From: an uncultured bacterium | GTDB taxonomy: Bacteria; Cloacimonadota; Cloacimonadia; Cloacimonadales; Cloacimonadaceae | Length of the DNA: 64,000 nucleotides | Direction of reading: 5' to 3' | NCBI GenBank assembly: GCA_938009275.1 | Contig: CALLHY010000043.1 | Span: 1-64,000, forward strand | Shown: positions 53,179-63,214 of the stretch, piece by piece | Position numbering within the stretch: the first letter of the stretch is position 1 | Layout: each line of letters starts with the position of its first letter | Made by a program: the position numbers and the translations under genes | Notes under the pieces: model-generated | The model's input: the letters and a program-made list of their open reading frames with translations, nothing else | Databases searched by the model: none | Told to the model about the DNA's origin: nothing

Positions 53179-56088
53179 ATGTTATTTAGTAAACACAGAT
53201 TAGTTACTCTAATACTCGGACTGTGCTTTGCGGCCTATCTGAAGGCGCAAGTATTGGGAACCAGTACTCAAGAGTATTATAATTACCGCTACATTGTGGA
53301 GTTATATGATGCTGGAGACTCTAGAACTCTATCTAATGAAGTGTATTTGTTTCAAACTAAATACCCCAATTCCAGTTATATGCCCTATGTAAGATTCATA
53401 GATGCCAATCTTGCCATGGAAAGCGGCAACTATATAAAAGCTATCAGCATGTATGACGAGCTGCTGAAATTGAATCTCAGTAGAGATGTATATGCAGAGA
53501 TAATGATAAACTTTGCCTATTCCTTATCGGCAACAGGCGAATACTCGCAAGCTTTGAGTATGCTACAAAGGCTTGATAGCGAGATAGGTGATCCGGCATA
53601 TAGTGCTGAAGCCACAAAGATTCGAGCCGATATATACCATAAAATGGGACACTATTATTCTGCAGCAATTGCTTATCGAGAAGCGATAGTTCACTTTCCC
53701 GAAGAATCAGAACTTCGATTTGGATTATTCTCTTGTTTAGTGAATACAGATAATGAAGTCGAAGCTTTAGCAATGCTCTGGAAAGAAGACCCTCAATCAG
53801 TTGCATATCCTAATTTTATAAGAACATGGTTATCATATCTTATTTCTACAGAAAGATATGCCGATTTCGATGACTTTGTGCAGAATAACGTGTTAGGACA
53901 AATTGAGGGCAGCCAGTACCTTGCTGATCTGCAGATTAGGAAGTCATTGTTGGTTGGCGACTTTGATACTATTGATTCACTACTCGTAAAGTGGGGAACC
54001 CCCAATAACAGATTTATGCTTTACTCGGGTTTATCGTTGCTGAATAAAGGAAACATCACAACTGCGGATTCGATATTCCAACTTATAGTAACCGATCCCA
54101 GCCCCGAAGTGGCAATACCAGCATACATAGAAAGACTGAAGATATTATACAGAAGCGAACCGCTATCGGCTATTACCCAGCTTTCAAACTATGTGCAGAA
54201 TGCAAAAAGCGACGCTCGCAAGGGCGAGTTGCTTTATACATTAGGTTATTTTTGCTATCATAAGGAAGACTATCCAGAAGCCATTAAGCAACTTACTCAT
54301 TCAAAGAGATACGACTTAAGCATAGAATTAAATGCCAGAATAGATATCCTCTTGGCAGAAGCATGGTTCGCTGTGGCAAGGTATGACATAGCCAAGGACT
54401 CTTTCAACCGTTATTTAAATCAATATCCTCAAGGATCGGCCAGGGATAGAGCACTGTTTTATAATGGTTATATAGACTTCAAGAACAAGGATTATATTTC
54501 AGCCAAGCAATCGTTCAATTTACTAATAAGCAGCTATCCGCAATCAGGCTATATGCAAGATGCGCTCTACTATCTGGGTGAGATGAATTTCTATTTAGCT
54601 AACTATAATTATGCCCTGGACAGCTACCTGAGTCTGGCTAAGCGTGATCCGGATAATCAACAGGTGGCACTACGAATAGCCCAATCCTATTTCTACCTTG
54701 CTGATTATACCAATTGTGAAAAATTTCTGGGTGATCTATACCCCAATTATGAATCGTCCATTCTAAAAGGCAATTTATTACTGAGCCAAAAGAACTACAC
54801 AGGAGCTTTTGACCAGTTTAGCCTTGCAGAAAGCTTCACTTCCGACCGTTTGCGTAAAGCCGAGGCACAAAGTTATCGTGCTCTTTGCCTTTATCAAATG
54901 AAACGGTTTAAAGAAGCATCTGCATTGTACTTAAAGCTTTCAAACCTCGGAGAAAGCCCGGATACATATCTTTTCCTGTCTGCGAAGTCTGCCTACGCTG
55001 CAAGTGACTATCACCAGGCTCTAATACTACTGGACAGATTTATCGATACCTACCCAGACTCGCAGCATTTTTTATCGGCATTGAATGACATTGCTAACAC
55101 TTACTACAACATGGGGAACTTCAATCAAGCAATGAATGATTGGATTAGTATACTAACCCGCTTCCGTAATCACACTCAATTCGATACCATGGAGCAAACC
55201 GTTGTAAGAGATGCGCTGTTAGGGCTCGAGCTTGGCTTGGGTAGAATGCAGAGTTCAAGCATTATGGAAGAGATATTGTCTATGATCGATACTTTTTCCA
55301 GCGAATACATCAGTTTTGAGCTTAGTTTATTGCTGTTAAAATCTTATGCCAGAGATGCACAATGGGATGATCTGATACGATCTGCCGAATCCATCCGAAA
55401 CGAATATCCAAGCCGAGCTAATGAGGAGATTAATCTCTTAATGGCAAATGGATTCATGGCGCTCGAGCAGTACCCGGCAGCCGATTCATTGCTCTTTGAG
55501 ACATATAGTAAGTACAAGAACAACTCAACACTTGTGAAATGGGCAGAATTGGACATACTTGCGAATGATTACCGTTCTGCTTATGATAAATACACTATTG
55601 TCTATCAGGATAGTTCAAGCTATGATATATGGATAATGTTGCTGGAATGTTCATCCAAACTTGATTACTTTGAGTTCAATAAATTGTGGGACTATAGGCA
55701 GAGTTATCCTGAATCCGTTGCACATGCTCAGAAGTACTATCTCAGGTATCTTTACCATGATGGACGTTACCAGGAGGCAGCCAGTTTGGCCGAAGAACTG
55801 CTTAACACAAGTTTATCACAATATGATCATGCATTATCCTTTCTAATAAGCGGTTTGATAGAGCTTAGGAAGCAAGATTATCCCTCTGCCATATCAACAT
55901 TAAACAAAACTGTTGTGCTTTTCCCAGAATATAAAGATATTCAAAGTGAAGCTGTGGTGAACTTGATAACAGGCTTGCATCAAAGTGGAGCTTCGACAGA
56001 GTCATTGATGTATTTCAATAAATACAAGGGATTTATTGACATAGCTTCGCAACGTGAGCTGCAAAGTATTTTGGGGCTATCAGAATGA
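53179..56088 (+). CDS. Exported TPR-repeat protein
   Basis: 969 aa with a signal peptide (1-23, ending KAQ). The rest is made of about 20 TPR-like helical hairpins; clear units include YAEIMINFAYSLSATGEYSQAL, KGELLYTLGYF and DRALFYNGYIDFKNKDY-type segments. This resembles the BamD/YbgF/periplasmic TPR scaffold group that organises outer-membrane or cell-wall machines. It lies 5 nt after the giant kinase and overlaps the next gene by 4 bp, so the kinase, this scaffold and a predicted barrel are co-expressed. The specific role is unknown. Confidence 0.8.
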   Translation: MLFSKHRLVTLILGLCFAAYLKAQVLGTSTQEYYNYRYIVELYDAGDSRTLSNEVYLFQTKYPNSSYMPYVRFIDANLAMESGNYIKAISMYDELLKLNLSRDVYAEIMINFAYSLSATGEYSQALSMLQRLDSEIGDPAYSAEATKIRADIYHKMGHYYSAAIAYREAIVHFPEESELRFGLFSCLVNTDNEVEALAMLWKEDPQSVAYPNFIRTWLSYLISTERYADFDDFVQNNVLGQIEGSQYLADLQIRKSLLVGDFDTIDSLLVKWGTPNNRFMLYSGLSLLNKGNITTADSIFQLIVTDPSPEVAIPAYIERLKILYRSEPLSAITQLSNYVQNAKSDARKGELLYTLGYFCYHKEDYPEAIKQLTHSKRYDLSIELNARIDILLAEAWFAVARYDIAKDSFNRYLNQYPQGSARDRALFYNGYIDFKNKDYISAKQSFNLLISSYPQSGYMQDALYYLGEMNFYLANYNYALDSYLSLAKRDPDNQQVALRIAQSYFYLADYTNCEKFLGDLYPNYESSILKGNLLLSQKNYTGAFDQFSLAESFTSDRLRKAEAQSYRALCLYQMKRFKEASALYLKLSNLGESPDTYLFLSAKSAYAASDYHQALILLDRFIDTYPDSQHFLSALNDIANTYYNMGNFNQAMNDWISILTRFRNHTQFDTMEQTVVRDALLGLELGLGRMQSSSIMEEILSMIDTFSSEYISFELSLLLLKSYARDAQWDDLIRSAESIRNEYPSRANEEINLLMANGFMALEQYPAADSLLFETYSKYKNNSTLVKWAELDILANDYRSAYDKYTIVYQDSSSYDIWIMLLECSSKLDYFEFNKLWDYRQSYPESVAHAQKYYLRYLYHDGRYQEAASLAEELLNTSLSQYDHALSFLISGLIELRKQDYPSAISTLNKTVVLFPEYKDIQSEAVVNLITGLHQSGASTESLMYFNKYKGFIDIASQRELQSILGLSE

Positions 56089-57560
56089 GAAGCGCTATTT
56101 TTCTAATCCTTTCTCTTTGGGCATGTGTCCTATATTCGCAAGTTCAAAATCTGCCAGATATTAAGGTTTCGGGACAAAGTGAGTTAAAGCCTATGCTGTT
56201 CAAAAGGGCTGCTGTATTAAACCCGCTTATCTCCAAAGGAGACAGCCTGCCTTCTTTTGTTCCTAATAACAATATCGACGAGGAAACTAATGATGATAAA
56301 TCCAGCCCAAAGGTAACCGGCTTTGCCCAATTGGAGATTAATGCTGCTTTTGGAGTGAATAGTTTTGTTTCCCTCTTTCCAGACAATTCAAACTTACACA
56401 GCGTTTCACACCTAATGAGATTCGAAGCACCTCGAACGAACACTATAAGTATTCAGAATCATTTGAACATAGGTGGTGAGCTATTGCCCAGCTTTCCAGT
56501 TGGATTCAAGCTAGACCATGCATCTATAAAGTCCGAAAACTTCAAGGCAAATCATTTCCTCACAAAACTAGCACACCATAGGGCGAATCTGGTTTTAGGA
56601 GATGTTTCACTTTTTGACCTACATGCTCACATTGGTCTCGCTAATTTGCGTCAGACCGTTCGCAGCGATGACTACGATAAGGATTTTCTTGACCTGAGCT
56701 ATTCTTCAAGAATACAGATAGGTTCCTTTGACAGTAGGATTAAATTCATTACCCACTCAGAGAATCCCGGTATTCAAATTGCACCAAAACTCAAATGGGA
56801 GCCGTTTGTTGCCGAAGATGTAAGAATTCATCTACTTGCAGACGAGTATCGAGTTATCCCCAGTCTGGAATTTAAATATAGAACTCCCACAATTGAAAAA
56901 GCTTACATAAGTATTAGCAATTCTCCGCTACTTTCAAGTGACGATTTCACTTCGATTCTGGAAAACAGCCCATGGATACGATTTGATGATAATCACAAAT
57001 TGGAGAAAACCCCGCTAAACCTTACAGCTTCGGTTGAGTATTGGTACAACAAACAGCCAGAATTTAGCTTAAGAAGCCTAAAGATTTCCAATAACTCCAA
57101 GTACTCTATTCATAGCCCGGTACTGACTGGTAGCAACGTATATGGAGTAGCAGCCTTGAATTATTGCGATGTTGCTTCTAACACCAGTAGTGTTGAAGCC
57201 TCGTTTTTGATGAATAATTTTCTCCTTACACAAAACTTGGAACTTGATTTTTCTTATATTGCAAGCGAGTCTATGCGCAGGGCACCCTACCGGCCAATCC
57301 TCGGTATGAGTACGCGAGCTTCATATACACAAAAGGCATGGAGCTATTTGTTGGAAGTATCACAACAGTACTTTAAGAAAGACCATTTAGGTTACAACCA
57401 GCCTGAAGCAGTTATTGGGAATATTGGAATAGAATATAGGAAAGATAACTCACTAATATATGCCCAGTTATCCAATATCTTCAATCATCGTCAATGGTAT
57501 TTCAGCGAACATCCCTCAAAGAAAAGAAACATATATTTGGGACTAAAACTTCGCTTTTGA
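56085..57560 (+). CDS. Predicted outer-membrane beta-barrel protein
   Basis: 491 aa. Signal peptide (1-18, ending LYSQ). The sequence after residue 80 alternates polar and hydrophobic residues in short strands, without long hydrophobic helices. It ends in GLKLRF with a terminal Phe, the usual sign of a BamA-inserted barrel. Early residues (20-80) are a flexible plug-like or periplasmic piece with DIKVSGQSELKP. It resembles TonB-receptor-like or uncharacterised Cloacimonadota barrels, but I cannot assign a family. Coupled to the TPR protein by a 4-bp overlap. Confidence 0.65.
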   Translation: MRSAIFLILSLWACVLYSQVQNLPDIKVSGQSELKPMLFKRAAVLNPLISKGDSLPSFVPNNNIDEETNDDKSSPKVTGFAQLEINAAFGVNSFVSLFPDNSNLHSVSHLMRFEAPRTNTISIQNHLNIGGELLPSFPVGFKLDHASIKSENFKANHFLTKLAHHRANLVLGDVSLFDLHAHIGLANLRQTVRSDDYDKDFLDLSYSSRIQIGSFDSRIKFITHSENPGIQIAPKLKWEPFVAEDVRIHLLADEYRVIPSLEFKYRTPTIEKAYISISNSPLLSSDDFTSILENSPWIRFDDNHKLEKTPLNLTASVEYWYNKQPEFSLRSLKISNNSKYSIHSPVLTGSNVYGVAALNYCDVASNTSSVEASFLMNNFLLTQNLELDFSYIASESMRRAPYRPILGMSTRASYTQKAWSYLLEVSQQYFKKDHLGYNQPEAVIGNIGIEYRKDNSLIYAQLSNIFNHRQWYFSEHPSKKRNIYLGLKLRF

Positions 57561-57586
57561 TGGTTAGTAACGAGGTGAAACGGTTA

Positions 57587-58396
57587 ATGGACTATATAAG
57601 ACACATAATAAAAGCTACGATGAACATGCTCTTTGGTGAGTTCAGCGGAATCCAAGTTTTTCTTGCGCCAATCACACTGCTCTACCTTATAGAAAGCCAG
57701 AGTATACTTAGCTCGCTAACCAATCTTTTTAGTTTCAAACTTCATTATTTCCCGTTGATCATATTTTTGGTGCTTCTGTTCTTTGTGATCTTCATGGTGA
57801 TAAAGATGCGCTTGGTGGACTATATAGATTCAGCACACTTTGTCGATAGAATAATCGAGCTAAATCTGTTTGTGTTAACCGCAGTGATTGTTGCTCTCAT
57901 CTACTATGCTTTATCTGGTTTCTTTGCTTATTTCTATGGGATTAAGGGAACATTGAAACCAGGTTTAGCCATTATCTTTAAGCTGGTCACCGCTACCATC
58001 ATTGTACATCAATACCTGTTAAACTTATGGCTTACCCCTTATAGAAAAAGAGGGTATGGTATTATGCGATCTACGCTGGCATGTAAAGCATGGTTTCGTT
58101 GGAATAAGTTATCATTCTATCGCTTTAGTGTTCTAGTCGTAGCATTCATTCTTCTCGCAACGCGTTTGTATCAGTTGGTTATTAGCTATCTGCTAATCCC
58201 TGGTTTGGACAGTGTAAAAGAAACATTTAATATAGACTTCAGACTGGTTCTGTTTCCCTTTAATAGCGTTCCACAGGTTTTTGCTAATGTATTAATCATG
58301 TTTATAGCTTTACTTGTGTCCAACATGTTGTTCTATCCTTTTATGTACGCTGTAACCCATGTATGTCGAATATTGAGCCCGAATAACACAAGGTAG
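57587..58396 (+). CDS. Uncharacterised inner-membrane protein
   Basis: About 269 aa with five to six membrane helices (for instance LIIFLVLLFFVIFMV, LNLFVLTAVIVALIYYAL, FSVLVVAFILLA) and a basic cytoplasmic loop. I prefer the ATG at 57587, which has a GAGGTG site 9 nt upstream. An ATG at 57560 overlapping the previous stop is possible. It looks like a Yip1-like or DUF-type permease fold, with no catalytic motif visible. It lies between the barrel gene and the deacetylase; a part in the same envelope process is inferred from position only. Confidence 0.65.
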   Translation: MDYIRHIIKATMNMLFGEFSGIQVFLAPITLLYLIESQSILSSLTNLFSFKLHYFPLIIFLVLLFFVIFMVIKMRLVDYIDSAHFVDRIIELNLFVLTAVIVALIYYALSGFFAYFYGIKGTLKPGLAIIFKLVTATIIVHQYLLNLWLTPYRKRGYGIMRSTLACKAWFRWNKLSFYRFSVLVVAFILLATRLYQLVISYLLIPGLDSVKETFNIDFRLVLFPFNSVPQVFANVLIMFIALLVSNMLFYPFMYAVTHVCRILSPNNTR

Positions 58397-58412
58397 GTTT
58401 AAAAGATTAGGT

Positions 58413-59714
58413 ATGCCAAAACTTAGAAGTAAAAAACCCAAAAGAATTCAACGCAAGTCAAAGCATAAGCCAATCGGCATCTACCTGTTAGTTGGCTTTT
58501 TTACTTGCCTTGTAATCTGGTTAATAGTGAAAGAACCCACACCGATTAGCAAAGACAATTCCAATGATAGTGTAGAACATGAATCAGTAAATAAGGAAAA
58601 GAGATCAAGCTCTCTCAAGCAGAAACACAATAAAAAGAAAGACAGTACTAAGGATAAAGAAATACGCGATAAGGCTGACTTGTCACATGATGCTGCAAGT
58701 AAGCCTTCCGCTCCCGAGATTAAGACAATTGAGACAGCCATCCATGAGACTATTGACAAACTGGGTATCCCTAAAGGTTATACAAAGCGAAAGAAAAGTG
58801 ATAACCTGATAACTTTTTCGGTGCCTATAGACAAATCGGTGATGGACTTAACCTATGCCAATATGATCTTTAAGGGCGAGATAGAACGTGCAGGCGGATA
58901 TTTTGTAAAAGGCACAGACTCATCCGGAAGACAAAGCCTGATGTTTGGTACAAAACAAAACACCGATAGATATGTTATAAACCTCTTTTATGATTCCAAG
59001 TTATACGCCGGAAAATCAAACCCAAAAACTATATCGATAGTGATTGACGATTTCGGAGCTATTTCCGGAGAGCTGCTTAACGCCTTTCTCTCTTTAGATA
59101 AAGAAGTAAGCTTTGCCATTTTTCCTGACGAACCATATAGCGTTCTTACTATGGAGAAAGCAGCTGCTCAGGGGAGGGAAACGCTTATCCATGTTCCCAT
59201 GGAACCCATTGGCTATCCCAATGTAAACCCAGGCAAGAACGCCATATTTGTCCAGTATAGTAGCTCTGAAATAGATAAAATCATTACAAGATTCATAAAA
59301 CAATTACCAGACTGCGGAGGGATTAACAACCACATGGGTAGCCTTGCTACAACCGATGAGGATGTTATGCGTGCCGTCATGACATCTCTTAAGAAACACA
59401 ACAAGTTCTTTCTTGATAGCAGAACTTCTAATGTTTCGGTTGCTTACTCGGTAGCCCAGAAAACCCATATCCAATCATACCGTAACGATATATTTCTGGA
59501 TTCTCCGAACATAAGTCAATCCACAATGGATGCCAAGTTAAGTCAGATTGTTGAGCTTTCGGCAACCAGAAGCAACATAGTAGCAATAACTCACTGCCAT
59601 AATATGGAAAAGTACCACTATCTAAAACGCTTCATTTCTAAGCTAAAAGCAGCAGGTTTCACTCTTGTCCCATTATCAAAAACCGGGCAGTACAATGTTC
59701 CCGGATTATTATAG
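58413..59714 (+). CDS. Divergent polysaccharide deacetylase (YibQ-type)
   Basis: 433 aa. Basic N-terminus, one membrane helix (about 22-42), a long Lys/Ser/Glu-rich linker (about 45-110), then the deacetylase-like domain (about 200-430). Motifs are SIVIDDFGA (about 209-217), FAIFPDEP, HVPMEP (about 252-257), NNHMGS (about 304-309), FFLDSRTS and TTHCH-like ITHCHN (near 393-398). The family (DUF610/YibQ) is thought to deacetylate cell-wall glycans, with the fold of NodB enzymes. Anchored in the inner membrane and facing the periplasm. Located 16 nt after the membrane protein gene and 8 nt before uppP, both cell-wall related. Confidence 0.82.
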   Translation: MPKLRSKKPKRIQRKSKHKPIGIYLLVGFFTCLVIWLIVKEPTPISKDNSNDSVEHESVNKEKRSSSLKQKHNKKKDSTKDKEIRDKADLSHDAASKPSAPEIKTIETAIHETIDKLGIPKGYTKRKKSDNLITFSVPIDKSVMDLTYANMIFKGEIERAGGYFVKGTDSSGRQSLMFGTKQNTDRYVINLFYDSKLYAGKSNPKTISIVIDDFGAISGELLNAFLSLDKEVSFAIFPDEPYSVLTMEKAAAQGRETLIHVPMEPIGYPNVNPGKNAIFVQYSSSEIDKIITRFIKQLPDCGGINNHMGSLATTDEDVMRAVMTSLKKHNKFFLDSRTSNVSVAYSVAQKTHIQSYRNDIFLDSPNISQSTMDAKLSQIVELSATRSNIVAITHCHNMEKYHYLKRFISKLKAAGFTLVPLSKTGQYNVPGLL

Positions 59715-59722
59715 GGGTTAAT

Positions 59723-60535
59723 ATGAATTTCTTCCAGGCAATATTCTTAGGTGTTATTCAGGGTTTAACGGAGTTTATTCCCGTAAGTAGTTCTGGGCAC
59801 CTAGTATTGACGCAATACTTTTTTGGTATTGGTGAGGGTGGCGATATCACCTTCGAACTGTTTATGCACTTAGGAACGCTTATGGCGGTTCTTGTATATT
59901 TCCGCAAAACACTGTGGGACATGTTAGTGTCTTTGTTTAGTTGGGGAAACACCATGAATGGTGAGAGTCACAGAAAAAACCGGAATATGATCTTGTTTCT
60001 TGGCTCTGCCTCTTTGGCTACTGGCATATTCTATGCATTGTTTGGTTCTTATCTAAAACAGATTTACGACATGCCTATAACAGTTGCCGTGCTATTATTG
60101 TTTACTGGAGCTATTGTATTTGTGTCAGATTATCTAAAGGATTCCGGCATTCCTGCCTCCAATATGGGATTATGGCGTTCTATCATCGTTGGCTTAGCAC
60201 AAGGCTTTGCCATTCTTCCTGGCATCTCACGCTCTGGAACCACCATCACCGCATCATTGGCAACAGGTATTAAGCGCAGAGACGCGGCTTATTTCTCATT
60301 CTTACTTAGTATCCCTGCCATTCTTGCAGCCAATGTTAGTGAATATAAGTCCTTCACCATGCTCGATACAAATCAACTTCATGTCTATATCGCTGGTTTT
60401 GTTAGCTCTATGATTGTTGGATATATGGTTATTGCTTTTCTAATCAGGCTGATTGAGACTAACTGTCTGAAGTATTTTGCAATGTATTGCTGGATAGTTG
60501 GATTGATCTCCATCCTTATAATGGCTTTCAGATAA
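59723..60535 (+). CDS. uppP: Undecaprenyl-diphosphatase
   Basis: 270 aa, eight predicted membrane helices. Conserved motifs are QGLTEFIPVSSSGHL (about 14-28), with the Glu-rich catalytic motif, and PGISRSGTT (about 169-177) with the catalytic Arg. It removes one phosphate from undecaprenyl diphosphate and so recycles the lipid carrier for peptidoglycan and other wall polymers. Its overexpression gives bacitracin resistance in other species. The following gene starts directly at the next base. Confidence 0.95.
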   Translation: MNFFQAIFLGVIQGLTEFIPVSSSGHLVLTQYFFGIGEGGDITFELFMHLGTLMAVLVYFRKTLWDMLVSLFSWGNTMNGESHRKNRNMILFLGSASLATGIFYALFGSYLKQIYDMPITVAVLLLFTGAIVFVSDYLKDSGIPASNMGLWRSIIVGLAQGFAILPGISRSGTTITASLATGIKRRDAAYFSFLLSIPAILAANVSEYKSFTMLDTNQLHVYIAGFVSSMIVGYMVIAFLIRLIETNCLKYFAMYCWIVGLISILIMAFR

Positions 60536-61543
60536 ATGGACGATTACAAAGCCCAAAGCTCAATGAGTTTGCAGGTAAAAGACATTCGATTAGGAAAGTC
60601 ATACTTTCTTTTGGGTGGCGATGCTTACCAGGCAGATAAGGCAATACAGCTGATAAAATCCACATTACAAGCAAGTAATGTTGTAGATACAACTATTTTG
60701 TACGGGGATGAGATTAAGTTCTCTGCTTTGGCAGATCAATTAGACGCTTTCTCAATATTTTCTTCGGCGAAGCTGGTAATGATTAGAAATGCTGATAAAC
60801 TTGGAAAAAAAGAGCTGGACGTTCTAGCAGAATACTTCGATGCTCCTTCTGATATCCAAAGTATTATTGTAATTGCAGATAAGGTAGATGCACGCTTAGC
60901 TGCATGGAAAAAGATTAAAGCAAGCAGTATTCTTGTCACTTGTGATCCGCCCAAGTATGGAGGAACAATGAGAGAGTGGCTGGCTGCTGAAACAAAAAGA
61001 ATAGGTAAGAGGCTTAGCCCTAAAGCTGCAGAAGAATTTATATCTCGCATAGACTTGGACTACTATTACGCGTCAAATGAGCTTGGCAAGCTTGATTTGA
61101 TAAGCTGTGGAAGAGATGTTATTACTGAAACTGATGTGATAAAAAGTCTTGGTACCACCAGAATGGGAACTTTGATAGATTTTTACCGTGCATTGGGTAA
61201 AAGAAATCTAAAGCTTTCACTGGAGGCATTGCAATTAATGATCTCTGCGGAATGGGAAGCTCTGCAAGTGCTTTTTCACTTCAGCAAGTTTTACACAGTC
61301 GTCTGGCGAATACTGATGTTAAGAAAGGCACACATATCAGACTCGGAGATCCAAATCAAGCACCTGATGGATTTGTATCAATCCCAAAGAAAAGAATATA
61401 TGGATTTCTCAAGGAACTATACTCTAGATGCTATTGAAAAGATCTTTGCCATATTACTGGAGACAGATTCCAAACTTAAGCTTAGTGTTGCCGAGAACAA
61501 TATAGTACTCACCATTTGTCTCATAGAGATACTTAAAGCATAA
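60536..61543 (+). CDS. holA: DNA polymerase III delta subunit
   Basis: 335 aa. HolA-type AAA+ fold of the clamp loader: YFLLGGDAYQADKAI (about 22-36), then the region AFSIFSSAKLVMIRNAD (about 71-87), and the helical C-terminal collar with EWEALQVLFHFSKFY (about 238-252). No Walker A, as expected for delta, which opens the sliding clamp. Starts directly after uppP and its stop overlaps the malQ ATG (TAATG). Confidence 0.87.
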   Translation: MDDYKAQSSMSLQVKDIRLGKSYFLLGGDAYQADKAIQLIKSTLQASNVVDTTILYGDEIKFSALADQLDAFSIFSSAKLVMIRNADKLGKKELDVLAEYFDAPSDIQSIIVIADKVDARLAAWKKIKASSILVTCDPPKYGGTMREWLAAETKRIGKRLSPKAAEEFISRIDLDYYYASNELGKLDLISCGRDVITETDVIKSLGTTRMGTLIDFYRALGKRNLKLSLEALQLMISAEWEALQVLFHFSKFYTVVWRILMLRKAHISDSEIQIKHLMDLYQSQRKEYMDFSRNYTLDAIEKIFAILLETDSKLKLSVAENNIVLTICLIEILKA

Positions 61544-63006
61544 TGAGACAGCTAGGAACACTATTACACATATCCTCTCTTGAAACAGAGTATGGCATAG
61601 GAGATTTTGGCCCGGCGGCCTATAGATTTGCAGAGCATCTAAGTAGCAAAGGCTTTACACTTTGGCAAATCTTACCCATTAATCATTGTGGCTATGGTAA
61701 CTCCCCATACAATCCAATATCTGCCTTCGCAATATCACCTTATTTAATTAGTCCAGAACTGCTATACAGAGAAGGACTGGTAAGTCTCGAGACTTTAAAC
61801 GAAGCAAAGCTACCATCATCCGATACTGTGTTTTACGAAAGTGTTTACAAAGCTAAAGATAAGCTGCTAAATGTAGCAGCTAAGAATTGGTTGCTGTCCA
61901 GCGATGTGGAATCATTCATCGAAGACAATGCCTACACCATTAAGCCTTACATTGCGTTCCAGCTACTAAGTCGAATTTATGATGATAATGCATGGCAAGC
62001 CTGGAATACTGAACACCGTAGTTACAATGAAGCTTTGTATAACCAATTGTGGGAGCACTATAGCTCCGATATGAAGATTATCGCTGCGCTCCAATGTATT
62101 GCTCGAGATCAGGTAATGGAGTTTAAAAAAATACTAAAAAGGCATAATATTCTTTTGGTGGGAGATATTCCACTGTATCTGTCTTATGAAAGTGCAGAGG
62201 TTTGGGCTTATCAGCATTTTTTTGATCTTGATCCTAATGGGGTTAGGCTGCATTTCGCTGGAGTACCACCCGATGCTTTCGCCGAAGCTGGGCAGCTTTG
62301 GGGAAATCCGATTTATAATTGGGACAAGATAAAGGAAGATGGATTTAAGCTGTTTTTAAAACGCATATCGCAATGCTTAGAATATGCTGATCTCCTTAGA
62401 TTGGATCATTTTATAGGTTATGTGAATTATTGGTGTGTAGACCCAGACTATTCTGCCGAAGGAACACCGATTACTCCAAAAAATGCCACTAATGGTAAAT
62501 GGGTTCCAGCTTATCCAATAGACTTCTTTGCTGCCCTGTGCAGTAAATTCGGGAAAGATCGGATTATTGCAGAGGATTTAGGCGTTTTGAACGAAGATGT
62601 ATGTAAGATTAGGGATACTTTCGGCTTTCCGGGAATGATTGTGCTTCAGTTTTGCTTTTTAGATAGCGTACCTCAGATTCACCAGTTTCCAGCAAATAGA
62701 TGGCTATATACTGGAACTCATGACAATCCAACTCTAAAAGGGTGGTTTACATCATTAGATGATGATTCTGAAGTGAGAAGCAACATCCGGCAGTATTGCA
62801 TCCAGAATAAAGATTGCAGGGCTTTACCAACCCCAGATAACATCCATAAGATCATGATGAATATAGCAATATCATCATCATGCGAGACTATTATAATACC
62901 ATATCAAGATATCATGGGCTTGGATGATAATGCCAGAATGAACATACCAGGAACTGCATTGGGTAACTGGCAGTGGCGTATCTGTTCACAGCTTGAATTG
63001 CTCTAA
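61543..63006 (+). CDS. malQ: 4-alpha-glucanotransferase (amylomaltase, GH77)
   Basis: 487 aa, the length of compact bacterial amylomaltases. GH77 landmarks: GTLLHISSLETEYGIGDFG (start), WQILPINHCGYGNSPYNP, VGDIPLYLS, catalytic nucleophile Asp in LLRLDHFIGY (about 283-292), acid/base Glu in IIAEDLGVL (about 338-346), and TGTHDNPTLKGW with the third Asp. It transfers glucan chains in maltodextrin/glycogen use. Its start overlaps the holA stop; that link is positional rather than functional. Confidence 0.95.
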   Translation: MRQLGTLLHISSLETEYGIGDFGPAAYRFAEHLSSKGFTLWQILPINHCGYGNSPYNPISAFAISPYLISPELLYREGLVSLETLNEAKLPSSDTVFYESVYKAKDKLLNVAAKNWLLSSDVESFIEDNAYTIKPYIAFQLLSRIYDDNAWQAWNTEHRSYNEALYNQLWEHYSSDMKIIAALQCIARDQVMEFKKILKRHNILLVGDIPLYLSYESAEVWAYQHFFDLDPNGVRLHFAGVPPDAFAEAGQLWGNPIYNWDKIKEDGFKLFLKRISQCLEYADLLRLDHFIGYVNYWCVDPDYSAEGTPITPKNATNGKWVPAYPIDFFAALCSKFGKDRIIAEDLGVLNEDVCKIRDTFGFPGMIVLQFCFLDSVPQIHQFPANRWLYTGTHDNPTLKGWFTSLDDDSEVRSNIRQYCIQNKDCRALPTPDNIHKIMMNIAISSSCETIIIPYQDIMGLDDNARMNIPGTALGNWQWRICSQLELL

Positions 63007-63214
63007 AAGCTTCAGGAGAGATTTGCCCCTATGCCTATGACAGCGCTATATGCTATGATTTATATGATTAGCAGCATAGTTACAAGAGCTCTGTCACAAT
63101 GTTTCTACTTGACGAAATGCTGCCTTATTTCACGCTGTAACAACATAGGGGTCATTGGGTGTGCAGTCTGCTAAGTTATTATACAGTAAAAATATAAAAC
63201 AAGGAGACACAATT
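63007..63214. other. Intergenic region before iorA
   Basis: No gene. A TTGACG box is at 63109-63114, but no good -10 lies 16-18 bp behind it. CCCCTATG (63026-63033) and CATAGGGG (63144-63151) are complementary over a long distance. An AAGGAG ribosome-binding site is just before the iorA ATG. Confidence 0.45.
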
